Shown here: positions 11,972-21,298 of the stretch, piece by piece
Layout: every line of letters starts with the position of its first letter
Position numbering within the stretch: position 1 is the first letter of the stretch
Assembly (NCBI RefSeq): GCF_030269365.1
Contig: NZ_BSTF01000025.1
Span: 1-64,000 of the forward strand
Direction: 5' to 3'
DNA length: 64,000 nt
Source of the DNA: Lentzea sp. NBRC 102530
GTDB lineage: Bacteria > Actinomycetota > Actinomycetes > Mycobacteriales > Pseudonocardiaceae
Position numbers and translations under genes: made by a program
The notes under the pieces: generated by a model
The model's input: only the letters and a program-made list of their open reading frames with translations
The model's database searches: none
Told to the model about the DNA's origin: nothing

Positions 11972-13411
11972 GTGTCGCCGGTGCGGCAGATCATCAACCC
12001 CTTCGACCAGAGCGTCATCACCGAGGTCGAGGAGCAGACCCGAGACCAGGCCCTCGCCGCGATCTCGAAGGCGCGCCACGCCTTCGACCACGGCGACTGG
12101 CAGCACTCGAGCCCCGAGCACCGCGCCGCCGTGCTGAACCACGTGGCGGACCTCCTGGAGCGCGACAAGGAGGACATCGCCCGCACCGAGACGCTCGACA
12201 CCGGCAAGACGCTGGTCGAGAGCCGCATCGACGTGGACGACGTCGCCGCCGTGTTCCGCTACTACGGCAACCTCGCCGGACTGCTGCACCCCAAGATCGT
12301 GCAGGGCGTGCCGGAGAACGTCATCAGCCGCATCGACTACGAACCGGTCGGCGTGTGCGGCATGATCGCCCCCTGGAACTACCCGCTGCTGCAGATCTCC
12401 TGGAAGATCGCACCGGCCCTGCTCGCGGGCAACACGCTGGTGGCCAAGCCCAGCGAGATCACCCCGCTCAGCACCATCAGGCTGTTTGAGCTCATGAAGG
12501 AGGCCGGGCTGCCCGACGGCGTCGCGAACCTCGTCCTCGGCACCGGCCCCGAGGTCGGCGCGCCGCTGTCCGAGCACCCCGACGTCGACCTGATCTCGTT
12601 CACCGGCAGCCTCGCGACCGGTCAGCGGATCATGGCGTCGGCCGCGGGAACGGTGAAGAAGGTCGCGCTCGAACTCGGCGGCAAGAATCCGAACATCGTC
12701 TTCGCGGACGCCGACATCGACACGGCCGTCGACTACGCGCTCACCGCCGCGTTCTTCCACGCGGGCCAGGTGTGCTCGTCGGGTACGCGGCTGATCGTGC
12801 ACACCGACGTCTACGACGACTTCGTGGACGAGGTCGCGCGCCGGACCGATCTCATCAAGCTGGGCAACGGTTTCGACGAGGACACCGAGTCCGGGCCGCT
12901 CGTCTCCGCCGAGCACCGCGCGAAGGTCGAGAGCTACGTCGAGGTCGCGAAGCAGGAGGGCGCGACCCTCAAGGCCGGTGGCAGGCGGCCGGACGAACCC
13001 GAGCTGCAGAACGGTTTCTTCTTCCGTCCCACCGTCTACGCGGACTGCACCAGGGACATGAAGCTGGTCCAGGACGAGACGTTCGGCCCGATCATCACCG
13101 CCGAGCGGTTCAGCACCGAGGACGAGGCGGTCATGCTCGGCAACGACACCGAGTACGGCCTCGCCGGCGGCGTCTGGAGCCAGGACCTGGAGAAGGCGCA
13201 GCGCGTCGCGAAGAAGCTGCGGCACGGCACGGTCTGGGTCAACGAGTTCGGCGCCTACCTGCCGCAGGCCGAGTGGGGCGGCTTCAAGCGCTCCGGGGTC
13301 GGCCGCGAGCTCGGCACCGCCGGTCTGCACGAGTACACCGAGCCCAAGCACGTGTACCAGAACCTCAAGCCCCAGGCCCAGAACTGGTTCGCGCGGAAGG
13401 ACTCCCAGTGA
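11972..13411 (+). CDS. betB: Betaine-aldehyde dehydrogenase
   Basis: NAD(P)-dependent aldehyde dehydrogenase, 479 residues. It has PWNYPLLQISWKIAPAL, the cofactor loop SFTGSLATGQRI, the general-base segment ELGGKNPNIVF and catalytic Cys268 in GQVCSSG. The GTG at 11972 is preferred over the ATG at 11951 because GGGAGG precedes it by seven bases. The stop overlaps the next gene, a choline-dehydrogenase-like enzyme (GTGA, 13408-13411). Predicted reaction: betaine aldehyde to glycine betaine, linking choline oxidation to the demethylation operon on the other strand. Confidence 0.88.
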   Translation: MSPVRQIINPFDQSVITEVEEQTRDQALAAISKARHAFDHGDWQHSSPEHRAAVLNHVADLLERDKEDIARTETLDTGKTLVESRIDVDDVAAVFRYYGNLAGLLHPKIVQGVPENVISRIDYEPVGVCGMIAPWNYPLLQISWKIAPALLAGNTLVAKPSEITPLSTIRLFELMKEAGLPDGVANLVLGTGPEVGAPLSEHPDVDLISFTGSLATGQRIMASAAGTVKKVALELGGKNPNIVFADADIDTAVDYALTAAFFHAGQVCSSGTRLIVHTDVYDDFVDEVARRTDLIKLGNGFDEDTESGPLVSAEHRAKVESYVEVAKQEGATLKAGGRRPDEPELQNGFFFRPTVYADCTRDMKLVQDETFGPIITAERFSTEDEAVMLGNDTEYGLAGGVWSQDLEKAQRVAKKLRHGTVWVNEFGAYLPQAEWGGFKRSGVGRELGTAGLHEYTEPKHVYQNLKPQAQNWFARKDSQ

Positions 13412-14877
13412 CCGCATACGACTACGTGATCGTCGGTGGCGGAACGGCGGGCTGCGTGCTCGCGGCAAGGCTCACCGAAGACGAGAACGTGACGGTCGCG
13501 GTCATCGAGGGCGGCCCGTCCGACGTGGGCGACGAGAAGATCCTGAACCTGCGCAACTGGATCAACCTGCTCGAGACCGAGTACGACTACGACTACCCGA
13601 CGGTCGAGCAGCCGCGCGGCAACTCGCACATCCGGCACAGCCGCGCGAAGGTGCTCGGCGGGTGTTCCAGCCACAACACGCTGATCTGCTTCCAGCCGCT
13701 GCCGCAGGACCTCGACGACTGGGGTCACGGCTGGACGTGGGACGCGCTCGGCCCGTACTGGGACAAGGTCCAGCTCAACATCATCCCGGTGGTGGAGAAG
13801 GACAGGAACCCGATCGCGAAGGACTTCGTGGCGGCCGCGCGGCAGGCCACCGGCGTCCCGGAGATCGAGAACTTCAACGCGAAGCCGTTCCAGGACGGCG
13901 TGGGCTTCTTCTCCATCGCGTACCACCCGGAGAAGGACAACCAACGTTCCAGCGCCTCGACCGCCTACGTGCACCCGATCCTGGAGCGCAAGAACCTCAC
14001 GCTGCTGCTGAACACCTGGACCAGCAGGATCGAGTTCGACGGCACCCGCGCGATCGGCGTGCACACCGACAAGGGCTACGTCGAGGCGAACAAGGAGGTC
14101 CTGCTCTGCGCGGGCGCGATCGACACGCCCCGGCTGCTGATGCTCTCGGGCGTCGGCGACGCCGAGCACCTGAGCAGCATCGGCATCGAGCCCAAGCACG
14201 ACCTGCCGGGCGTCGGCGAGAACCTGCTCGACCACCCGGAGTCGGTGATCGTGTGGGAGACCACGAAGCCGTTGCCGGAGAACTCGGTGATGGACTCGGA
14301 CGCCGGGCTGTTCATCCGGCGCGACGAGTCCGACCCGCGGCCGGACCTGATGTTCCACTTCTACCAGATCCCGTTCACCACCAACACGGAGCGCCTCGGC
14401 TACCCGGCGGTGGAGCACGGGGTCTGCATGACGCCGAACATCCCTCGCCCGCACAGCAAGGGCAGGCTCTGGCTCAAGTCCAGCGACCCCGCCGAGAAGC
14501 CGGCGCTCGACTTCGGTTACTTCATGAACCCCGACGGCTACGACGAGCAGACCCTCGTCGACGGGTTCAGGATCGCGCGCGAGATCGCCCAGCAGGAGCC
14601 GCTCAGGTCGTGGCTCAAGCGGGAGATCGCGCCCGGCCCGGACGTCACCAGCGACGAGGCCCTGTCGGAGTACGGCCGCAGGGCCGCCCACACCGTCTAC
14701 CACCCCGCCGGCACGTGCGCCATCGGGTCCGTTGTGGACGGTGACCTGAAAGTCATCGGACTCGAAGGTCTTCGGGTCGTCGACGCGTCCGTGTTCCCGA
14801 CCATGCCCACCGTGAACCCGATGGTCACGGTGCTCATGATTGGAGAACGCGCCGCGGACCTGATCAAGGAGGCGTGA
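13408..14877 (+). CDS. betA: GMC oxidoreductase, choline dehydrogenase-like
   Basis: Glucose-methanol-choline flavoprotein of 489 residues. It has the N-terminal FAD fold DYVIVGGGTAGCVLAARL, the GMC signature GAIDTPRLLMLSGVG, and His432 in HTVYHPAGTCAIG near the C-terminus as catalytic base. It converts an alcohol, most likely choline, to the aldehyde; the partner BADH directly upstream supports this. Translation is coupled to BADH by a GTGA overlap and to the permease by a one-base gap. Other GMC alcohol oxidases are possible on family grounds alone. Confidence 0.85.
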   Translation: MTAYDYVIVGGGTAGCVLAARLTEDENVTVAVIEGGPSDVGDEKILNLRNWINLLETEYDYDYPTVEQPRGNSHIRHSRAKVLGGCSSHNTLICFQPLPQDLDDWGHGWTWDALGPYWDKVQLNIIPVVEKDRNPIAKDFVAAARQATGVPEIENFNAKPFQDGVGFFSIAYHPEKDNQRSSASTAYVHPILERKNLTLLLNTWTSRIEFDGTRAIGVHTDKGYVEANKEVLLCAGAIDTPRLLMLSGVGDAEHLSSIGIEPKHDLPGVGENLLDHPESVIVWETTKPLPENSVMDSDAGLFIRRDESDPRPDLMFHFYQIPFTTNTERLGYPAVEHGVCMTPNIPRPHSKGRLWLKSSDPAEKPALDFGYFMNPDGYDEQTLVDGFRIAREIAQQEPLRSWLKREIAPGPDVTSDEALSEYGRRAAHTVYHPAGTCAIGSVVDGDLKVIGLEGLRVVDASVFPTMPTVNPMVTVLMIGERAADLIKEA

Positions 14878-14878
14878 G

Positions 14879-16354
14879 TTGACAGCCACAGCGGAAGACA
14901 GGCTCAAGGATCTCGGCTACACCTCGGAGTTCAAGCGGGACATGAGTCCCTGGGCGAACTTCTCGCTGGGCTTCACCTACCTCTCCCCCGTGGTCAGCAC
15001 GTACACGCTGTTCGGTGTCGCGCTGGCCCTCGGCGGTCCGCCGATGATCTGGAGCTTCGTCGTCGCGGGCGTCGGCCAGTTCCTGGTCGCGCTCGTGTTC
15101 GGCGAACTCGTGGCGCAGTACCCGGTGGCGGGCGGCGTGTACCCGTGGGCACGCCGTCTCTGGGGCAAGCGCTGGGCGTGGATGACCGGCTGGGTGTACA
15201 TGCTCGCCCTGCTGGTCACCATCGCCTCCGTCAGCTACGGCGCGGGTCCCTATCTCGCGACACTGCTCGGGTACACGGCGAACGTCGGCAACACCGTGCT
15301 GTGCGCGATCGCGATCATCGCGGTGTCGACGCTCATCAACTACGCGGGCACCAAGGTGCTCAGCTGGGCCGCGATCTTCGGGTTCGCCGCGGAGATCATC
15401 GGCGCGCTGGTCGTCGGCATCTGGCTGCTCGTCGACAACCGCGTGCACGGCCTGGGCGTGCTGTTCGACAGCTTTGGCGCGGAGGGCTCCGGCAGCTACC
15501 TGCCGGCGTTCTTCGCGGCCGGCATCATCGGCCTCTACCAGTACTACGGCTTCGAGGCGTGCGGGGACACCGCGGAAGAGGTCAAGGACCCCGGCCGCGT
15601 CATCCCGAAGGCCATGCGCCGCACCATCTACATCGGCGGCGCGGCGGCCACGTTCGCGTGCCTGTCGCTGCTGCTGGCGGTGCCGGACTTCGGCAAGGTC
15701 ATCTCCGGCGAGGACGCCGACCCGGTCACGAACATCCTGACGAACGCGTTCGGCCCGGTCGGCTACAAGATCGTGATCGGGGTCGTGCTGATCTCGTTCC
15801 TGTCCTGCACGATGTCGCTGCAGGCGGCCGCGTCCCGCCTGACCTACTCCTACGCCCGTGACAAGATGCTGTTCGGGCACAAGGCACTCGCGCGGTTCGA
15901 CAAGAAGCGCCACATCCCGCCGTACGCGCTGGCGCTCGCGGGGATCATCCCGGCGGTGATCGTGGTCGCGTCGATGCTGTCCACCAACGCGCTGGACAAG
16001 ATCGTGTCGTTCGCGACGCTCGGCATCTACCTGGGTTTCCAGATGGTGGTGTTCGCGGCGCTGCGGGCGAGGCTCAAGGGCTGGCAGCCGTCCGGCGAGT
16101 TCACGCTCGGCCGGTGGGGCCTGGTCGTCAACGTGCTGGCGCTCGCGTACGGCGTGGCGGCGATGGTGAACATGGTGTGGCCGCGCACCCCGGACGCACC
16201 CTGGTACGACAACTACATCGTGATCCTCAGCGGTGTGCTGGTCGTCGGCATCGGCCTGGTGTACATGCTGGTCGCCAAGCCGTTCGGCAACTCCGACGCG
16301 GCCGCCGGCGACGCGATCCCTCGAAGGGAAGCTTCAGCCCTGCAGGCGAAGTAG
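14879..16354 (+). CDS. APC-family amine/amino-acid permease
   Basis: A 491-residue integral membrane protein with about 12 transmembrane segments. The N-terminus has SLGFTYLSPVVSTYTLFG and GELVAQYPVAGGVYPWARRL, and there is the loop GFEACGDTAEEVKDPGRVIPKAM, all typical of the amino acid-polyamine-choline superfamily. The TTG start at 14879 follows AAGGAGG by six bases and lies one base after the GMC stop. As last gene of the choline-oxidation operon it probably imports choline or betaine (inference from context). Its 3' end overlaps the convergent PucR-type gene by 21 bases. Confidence 0.85.
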   Translation: MTATAEDRLKDLGYTSEFKRDMSPWANFSLGFTYLSPVVSTYTLFGVALALGGPPMIWSFVVAGVGQFLVALVFGELVAQYPVAGGVYPWARRLWGKRWAWMTGWVYMLALLVTIASVSYGAGPYLATLLGYTANVGNTVLCAIAIIAVSTLINYAGTKVLSWAAIFGFAAEIIGALVVGIWLLVDNRVHGLGVLFDSFGAEGSGSYLPAFFAAGIIGLYQYYGFEACGDTAEEVKDPGRVIPKAMRRTIYIGGAAATFACLSLLLAVPDFGKVISGEDADPVTNILTNAFGPVGYKIVIGVVLISFLSCTMSLQAAASRLTYSYARDKMLFGHKALARFDKKRHIPPYALALAGIIPAVIVVASMLSTNALDKIVSFATLGIYLGFQMVVFAALRARLKGWQPSGEFTLGRWGLVVNVLALAYGVAAMVNMVWPRTPDAPWYDNYIVILSGVLVVGIGLVYMLVAKPFGNSDAAAGDAIPRREASALQAK

Positions 16355-17881
16355 CCGCAACGCGAGCTGCACCTCCAGCACGCGGTCCGGCGACTGCCAG
16401 TCGCCGAGCAACGACGTGACCCGGTCGAGTCGTTGCGTGACCGTGTTGACGTGGAGGTGCAGCTCCGCCTTGGCCCGGCTCAGGTTCGCGCCGCAGCGGA
16501 AGTAGACCTCCAGCGTGTGCACGAGTTCCGTGCCGCGTTCGGTGTCGTAGTCGAGCACCGGCCCGAGCACCGACCGCACGTACCCGGACACGTCCGCGCG
16601 GTCGCCCAGCAGCACGCCGACGAACCCGAGATCGTCCATCGTCGCCGCGTCCTTCTCCCGCCCCAGCTGCCGCAACGCCTTCAGGCACCGCCGCGCCTCC
16701 TCGTAGGCCGCCGCGATCGCCACCGGCCCGGCCACGGGCCCGCAGGCCCCGACCGTCGCGTCCAGTGCCTTCGCGACCTCACGGGCCACGTGCGTCGACA
16801 CCGACGGCAACGCCAGCACGACGTCCCGCCCGCGCGACCCGGCCAGTCCCCTGTGGACGGACGCGTAGTGCGTCGCCCCGGACAGGTTCCCGTCCGCCAC
16901 CAGCACCACGTGCGGATCCGACAGCTCGACCCCCACCCGCCGGGCACGGGCGACCAGCCCGGTCGCGTCCCGCCCGTCCAGGATGTCCGTGATCAGCTCA
17001 CCGCGGACCTTGTTCTCCGCCTCGGCCACGGTCCGCCGCAGCAGCAGCAACAACGCCGTCACCGCCGCCGACCGTTCGAACAACCGCCGGTCCGCGTCGT
17101 TCAGATCAGGACGGCCCGCCAGCGCGATCCCGCCCAGCAGCTCCGACCCCGCGAGCACCGCACACACCCACTCCTCGCCCAGCAGCACGGCCCGCCCGTT
17201 GGCCCGCACCGCGTTGGGCGGCACGGCGTCGAGCACCTCGACCGGCCCGCCGAGCAGCTCCCCCACCGCCGCCGCGACCTCCGCCGACGACCCGCCGCGC
17301 AGCACCAGGTCGGTCAGCCGGTCGTGCGCCTCCTCGGCCCGTTTCATGGCCTCGTTGTGCGACTGGATGGTCGCGAACAACGACGCCGTGTCGATCGCGA
17401 TCGCCGCGTGGTCCGCGAGCGACTGCAACAGCGCCACTTCCTCGGCTGGGAACTCGCGCGTGGTCCGGTCCGCCGCGTACAGCACGCCGATGACCTTCGA
17501 GTCGAGCTTCAGCGGCACGCCCAGGATCGCGGTGAGGCCCTCGTCGTGCACGGCCGAGTCGATCGGGTTGGTGTGGTTGAACCGGGCGTCCGCGAAGTAG
17601 TCGGACGTCGCGTACGGGCGCGCGGTCTGCGCGACCAGCCCGCCGAGCCCTTCGCCGAGCCCGAGCCTGACCTTCTGGAACAACGGCGAGAACGACCCGT
17701 CCGTCACCCTCATGTAGGTGCCGGCCGGGTCGTTCATCGACAGGTACGAGACGTCCGTCCCGAGCAGCGTCCGGGCTCTGCGCACGATCGAGCGGAGCAC
17801 CGCGTCCGGGTCTCGCATGCCCGCGAGCTCGGACGCGGTCTCGAACAACGCCGCCAGTTCGGCCTCACGCCGTCGTGTCAC
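16334..17881 (-). CDS. GAF-domain PucR/CdaR-type transcriptional regulator
   Basis: 515 residues. An N-terminal GAF sensor domain (about residues 15-165, with LGLGEGLGGLVAQTARPY and LQSLADHAAIAID) is followed by a middle region and a C-terminal PucR-type helix-turn-helix (VYFRCGANLSRAKAELHLHVNTVTQRLDRV in part). The GTG start at 17881 overlaps the stop of the MFS gene (GTGA), so the regulator is made from the operon it probably controls (SDR - MFS - regulator). The ligand is unknown; a C4 hydroxy acid is a guess from the SDR. Confidence 0.85.
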   Translation of the reverse strand: MTRRREAELAALFETASELAGMRDPDAVLRSIVRRARTLLGTDVSYLSMNDPAGTYMRVTDGSFSPLFQKVRLGLGEGLGGLVAQTARPYATSDYFADARFNHTNPIDSAVHDEGLTAILGVPLKLDSKVIGVLYAADRTTREFPAEEVALLQSLADHAAIAIDTASLFATIQSHNEAMKRAEEAHDRLTDLVLRGGSSAEVAAAVGELLGGPVEVLDAVPPNAVRANGRAVLLGEEWVCAVLAGSELLGGIALAGRPDLNDADRRLFERSAAVTALLLLLRRTVAEAENKVRGELITDILDGRDATGLVARARRVGVELSDPHVVLVADGNLSGATHYASVHRGLAGSRGRDVVLALPSVSTHVAREVAKALDATVGACGPVAGPVAIAAAYEEARRCLKALRQLGREKDAATMDDLGFVGVLLGDRADVSGYVRSVLGPVLDYDTERGTELVHTLEVYFRCGANLSRAKAELHLHVNTVTQRLDRVTSLLGDWQSPDRVLEVQLALRLLRLQG

Positions 17882-19170
17882 ACCCCAACCCTGTCACGTT
17901 CCTCCAGATCCGCACCACGGGTCTCGCGCGCCAGCAGCACCGACACGAACGTGATCACGCAGGTGATCACCACGTACACCGCGATGGGGGCCGACGACCC
18001 GTAGGCCTGCAGCAACGCGGTCGCGATCAGCGGGGCGAGCGCACCGGCCGCGATCGAGGCGAGCTGGTAGCCGACCGACGCGCCCGAGTAGCGCACCCGC
18101 GTGCCGAACAGTTCCGAGAAGAACGCGGCCTGCGGACCGTACATCGCGCCGTGCAGCACCAGGCCGACGGTCGTGGCGAGGGTGATCAGCACGGGGTCCC
18201 TGGTGTCGAGCAGCGCGAAGAACACGAAGATCCACACCGCCATGCCGGCCGTCCCCAGCAGGTAGATCGGCTTGCGCCCGAACCTGTCGGAGAGATGGCC
18301 CCACACCGGGATCGTCACGAGGTGCACCGCCGAGGCGATGAGCACCGCGTTGAGCCCCACCGACTTCGACAGCCCGAGTCCCGTCACGACGTAGACGAGG
18401 ATGAACGCCGTGATCACGTAGTAGGACACGTTCTCGGCGAACCGCGCGCCCATCGCGATCAGCACCTCGCGCCAGTTGTGCTTCAGCAGCTCCAGCGCGG
18501 GCGCCTTCTCCTGCACGGGCTCCTGGGCGCGCTTCTCCTGCGCGGCCAGGAAGATCGGCGACTCGGACACCGACAGCCGGATCCACAGGCCGATCACGAC
18601 CAGCACGCCCGAGAGCAGGAACGGGATCCGCCAGCCCCACGCGAGGAAGTCGGCGTCCGACTGCACGGCCGCGAGCACCGCCAGCACACCCGTCGCGAGC
18701 AGGTTCCCGCACGGCACCCCGGCCTGCGGCCACGACGCCCAGAACCCGCGGCGCTTCGGGTCACCGTGCTCCGACACGATCAGCACGGCCCCGCCCCACT
18801 CGCCGCCCAGCGCGAAGCCCTGGACGAGCCGCAGGAACGTCAGCAGCAACGGTGCCAGCACGCCGACCGACGCGTACGTCGGCAGCACGCCCATCAGCAT
18901 CGTCGCGCCACCCATCAGCAGCAACGACAGCACGAGCAACTTCTTGCGCCCCAGGCGATCCCCGTAGTGGCCGAAGACGAGGCCACCCAACGGCCGTGCC
19001 AGGAAACCGATCGCGTACGTGGTGAACGCGAGCAGCGTGCCGGTCAACGGGTCCGCGGTCGGGAAGAACAGCTTGTTGAACACCAGCGCGGCGGCAGACC
19101 CGTAGAGGAAGAAGTCGTACCACTCGACAGTTGTCCCGATGAGCGAGGCGCCTACCACTTTTTTGATCAT
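17878..19170 (-). CDS. MFS transporter, MHS family
   Basis: 430 residues, 12 transmembrane segments, metabolite:H+ symporter family. It has GTTVEWYDFFLYGSAAALVF at the N-terminus, FGHYGDRLGRKKLL after segment 2 and LSDRFGRKPIYLLG in the middle. The ATG at 19170 has GAGGAG eight bases upstream and lies ten bases after the SDR stop. Because it sits between a 3-hydroxybutyrate-dehydrogenase-like gene and a regulator, uptake of a small hydroxy or keto acid is likely. Paralogue of the damaged gene at 156-1340. Confidence 0.88.
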   Translation of the reverse strand: MIKKVVGASLIGTTVEWYDFFLYGSAAALVFNKLFFPTADPLTGTLLAFTTYAIGFLARPLGGLVFGHYGDRLGRKKLLVLSLLLMGGATMLMGVLPTYASVGVLAPLLLTFLRLVQGFALGGEWGGAVLIVSEHGDPKRRGFWASWPQAGVPCGNLLATGVLAVLAAVQSDADFLAWGWRIPFLLSGVLVVIGLWIRLSVSESPIFLAAQEKRAQEPVQEKAPALELLKHNWREVLIAMGARFAENVSYYVITAFILVYVVTGLGLSKSVGLNAVLIASAVHLVTIPVWGHLSDRFGRKPIYLLGTAGMAVWIFVFFALLDTRDPVLITLATTVGLVLHGAMYGPQAAFFSELFGTRVRYSGASVGYQLASIAAGALAPLIATALLQAYGSSAPIAVYVVITCVITFVSVLLARETRGADLEERDRVGV

Positions 19171-19180
19171 CGACAACTCC

Positions 19181-19912
19181 TCATTGAGCTGACCAGCCGC
19201 CGTCGACGGCCACTGACGTTCCGGTGACAAAACTGTTGCCGCACAACCACAGCACGGCGTCGGCGACCTCGGAGGGTTCGATCAGCCGCTTCACCGCGCT
19301 GCGCTGCAGGAAGATCTGCTCGGTCACGTCCTCCGGCGCGATGCCGTGCACCTTCGCCTGGTCCGCGATCTGCTTCTCCACCAACGGCGTGCGCACGTAC
19401 CCGGGCTGCACGCAGTTGGACGTGACGCCGTGCGGGGCGCCCTCGAGCGCGGCGACCTTGGAGAAGCCCTCCAGGCCGTGCTTCGCGGCGACGTAGGCGG
19501 ACTTGAACGCGGACGCGCGGATGCCGTGGACGCTGGAGATGTGCACGAGCCGGCCCCAGCCGCGTTCGTACATGTGCGGGAGGACGTGCCGGGTGAGCCG
19601 GAACGCCGCGCCGAGCATGAGCTCGACCATCGCCGAGAAGCGCTCGGCGGGGAACTCGTGGATGGGCGCGACGTGCTGCACGCCGGCGTTGTTGACCAGG
19701 ACGTCGATCTCGTCCGGCAACGCGGCGACGGACCCGGTCAGGTCGACGACGTGCCCGACACCACCCAGTTCCTCGGCCAGGGGGAGGACCTGGGGATCCC
19801 GGTCCACCAGGTGGACCTTGGCGCCGGAGGAGGCCAGTGCGCGGGCGCAGGCCAGGCCGATGCCGCTCGCGGCTCCGGTGACCAGCGCGCTGTGACCCGT
19901 GACACTCGACAT
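19181..19912 (-). CDS. SDR, 3-hydroxybutyrate dehydrogenase-like
   Basis: A classical short-chain dehydrogenase of 243 residues. NAD-binding TGAASGIG is at residues 12-19, NNAG follows, then Ser and the YVAAKHGLEGFSK active-site Tyr/Lys. FNC/QPGYVRTPLVEKQI-like sequence (NCVQPGYVRTPLV) is characteristic of D-3-hydroxybutyrate dehydrogenases. Predicted reaction: 3-hydroxybutyrate + NAD to acetoacetate. First gene of the SDR - MFS - PucR operon. No strong RBS precedes the ATG; a TACCGT box eight bases upstream could make it leaderless. Confidence 0.82.
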   Translation of the reverse strand: MSSVTGHSALVTGAASGIGLACARALASSGAKVHLVDRDPQVLPLAEELGGVGHVVDLTGSVAALPDEIDVLVNNAGVQHVAPIHEFPAERFSAMVELMLGAAFRLTRHVLPHMYERGWGRLVHISSVHGIRASAFKSAYVAAKHGLEGFSKVAALEGAPHGVTSNCVQPGYVRTPLVEKQIADQAKVHGIAPEDVTEQIFLQRSAVKRLIEPSEVADAVLWLCGNSFVTGTSVAVDGGWSAQ

Positions 19913-19948
19913 GTCCGGAAACGGTAGGCGTCACCCGGCGTGATGGAC

Positions 19949-19965
19949 ATGTGGTGCCCTCACAT
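19949..19965. promoter_or_regulatory. Inverted repeat upstream of the SDR operon
   Basis: ATGTG (19949-19953) and CACAT (19961-19965) are separated by seven bases, 37 bases before the SDR start. The rest of the 182-base gap (19913-20094) also serves the 35-residue ORF on the other strand; I see no gene in it. Confidence 0.3.
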
Positions 19966-20094
19966 AAAGGCAGGTCACCAGGTGGCTTTAGCCGACATTT
20001 AGCGTCTCAACCGCATATCTGGCGAACAGACGGGGTACAGGGGCGTAAGCTCCCGTCACCTGAACGGGGGAAGATCCGCAACTGAGGGGGACCC

Positions 20095-20202
20095 ATGTCC
20101 ACAACACCTATTTACGACGACCTCCTGCGCGAGCTCGAAGGCATCGCGCAGGAGGCCGGTTTGACCAGCTCGGAGCCCACTCCCGAGCCCGTCAAGCAGT
20201 GA
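20095..20202 (+). CDS. Small ORF, 35 residues
   Basis: ATG at 20095 preceded by GAGGGGG about five bases upstream. The peptide starts MSTTPIYDDLLRELEGIAQE and ends with a Ser/Thr/Pro/Glu-rich tail (TSSEPTPEPVKQ). An acidic amphipathic helix is likely in the first half. The stop codon lies directly against the stop of the convergent LCP gene, leaving no spare base, as expected of a genuine gene boundary. No family recognised. Confidence 0.55.
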   Translation: MSTTPIYDDLLRELEGIAQEAGLTSSEPTPEPVKQ

Positions 20203-21222
20203 CTACCGCGGAGGAGCGATCAGCTCCGCGGGGACCGGCTGGTCCTTGCTGATCAGGTCGAAGAGCTGAGAAGCCTTCTCCTTGTTCCACTGCACGACCG
20301 AGCCCGCACCGGGCACCGTCGGCGTGCCGCCCACCGGCACCGTCCCGCTCGTCGCGTCGCTCATGTTCAGAGCCACGCTGAGCAGGTGCCAGATGTGGTC
20401 GTCCTCGTTGACGGAGACCGACCCGGACGCCGCGTTCATCAGCGGGATGGCGCGGAACGGGTTCGCGAGCGTCGCCGGGCTCTTCACCTTCTCGAAGAGC
20501 GCGTTGAGGAACTTGCGCTGGTTCTGCACGCGCTGCAGGTCTGCGGTCGCGAACGCACGGGTCCGCACGAACCCGAGCGCCTTCGGCCCGTCCAGTTCCT
20601 GGCAGCCCGCGGGCAGGTCGATGCCGGCCAGCGGGTCCTTGATCGGCTCGTCGATGCAGATGTCCACGCCACCGACCGCGTCGACCATGTCGGAGAACCC
20701 GCCGAAGCCGATCTCCATGTAGTGGTCGATCCGCACGCCGGTCGCACCCTCGACGGTCCGCACGAGCAGCTGCGGCCCGCCGAACGCGTACGCGGCGTTG
20801 ACCTTGTTGCGGCCGTTGTCCGGGATCGTGACGTAGGAGTCACGCGGAATCGACAGCAGCACCGGCTTGGCCGCGCTGTTGTCCGGCAGGTGCAACATCA
20901 TGATGGTGTCCGTGCGCCGACCGGCCGCGTCACCGGTGGCCAGCGCGTCCTTCTGCTCCTGCGAGAGACCCTCCCGCGCGTCCGAGCCGACGAGCAGCCA
21001 GGTCGTGCCCGGCGTCTCCTCGGGACGGCCCTCGTACTCCGGCAGCGCGTTGATCCTCGTCAGCGTCGAGTCCACGTAGAACCCGAACCCGACGGTGCCC
21101 AGAACCAGGACGAGCAGCAGCACCAGAATGACGCGTCCCGGACGCCTCTTCTTCTTCATCGGCCGCTGCGGCGGCATGGGACGCCGCGGCTGCTGGTAGC
21201 CGTGGTGATACCCAGCGCTCAT
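20203..21222 (-). CDS. LytR-CpsA-Psr (LCP) family protein
   Basis: 339 residues. A Lys/Arg-rich cytoplasmic N-terminus (PMKKKRRPGR) is followed by one transmembrane helix (residues about 30-50) and an extracytoplasmic LCP domain. That domain has LLVGSDAREGL, GRRTDTIMMLHL, VLLSIPRDSYV, a KVNAAYAFGGPQL motif and LGFVRTR. LCP proteins attach teichoic acids, arabinogalactan or other glycopolymers to peptidoglycan from undecaprenyl carriers. Last gene of a minus-strand run from the SGNH hydrolase; 76 bases separate it from the DUF3037 gene. Confidence 0.92.
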   Translation of the reverse strand: MSAGYHHGYQQPRRPMPPQRPMKKKRRPGRVILVLLLVLVLGTVGFGFYVDSTLTRINALPEYEGRPEETPGTTWLLVGSDAREGLSQEQKDALATGDAAGRRTDTIMMLHLPDNSAAKPVLLSIPRDSYVTIPDNGRNKVNAAYAFGGPQLLVRTVEGATGVRIDHYMEIGFGGFSDMVDAVGGVDICIDEPIKDPLAGIDLPAGCQELDGPKALGFVRTRAFATADLQRVQNQRKFLNALFEKVKSPATLANPFRAIPLMNAASGSVSVNEDDHIWHLLSVALNMSDATSGTVPVGGTPTVPGAGSVVQWNKEKASQLFDLISKDQPVPAELIAPPR

Positions 21223-21298
21223 GTGTCGCCAACCCCGATCGCTTCAGTTTCGCTTTGCAAGTGAGGACGTCGTTCGCCGCCTCAGGTTGCGAGGAAAC

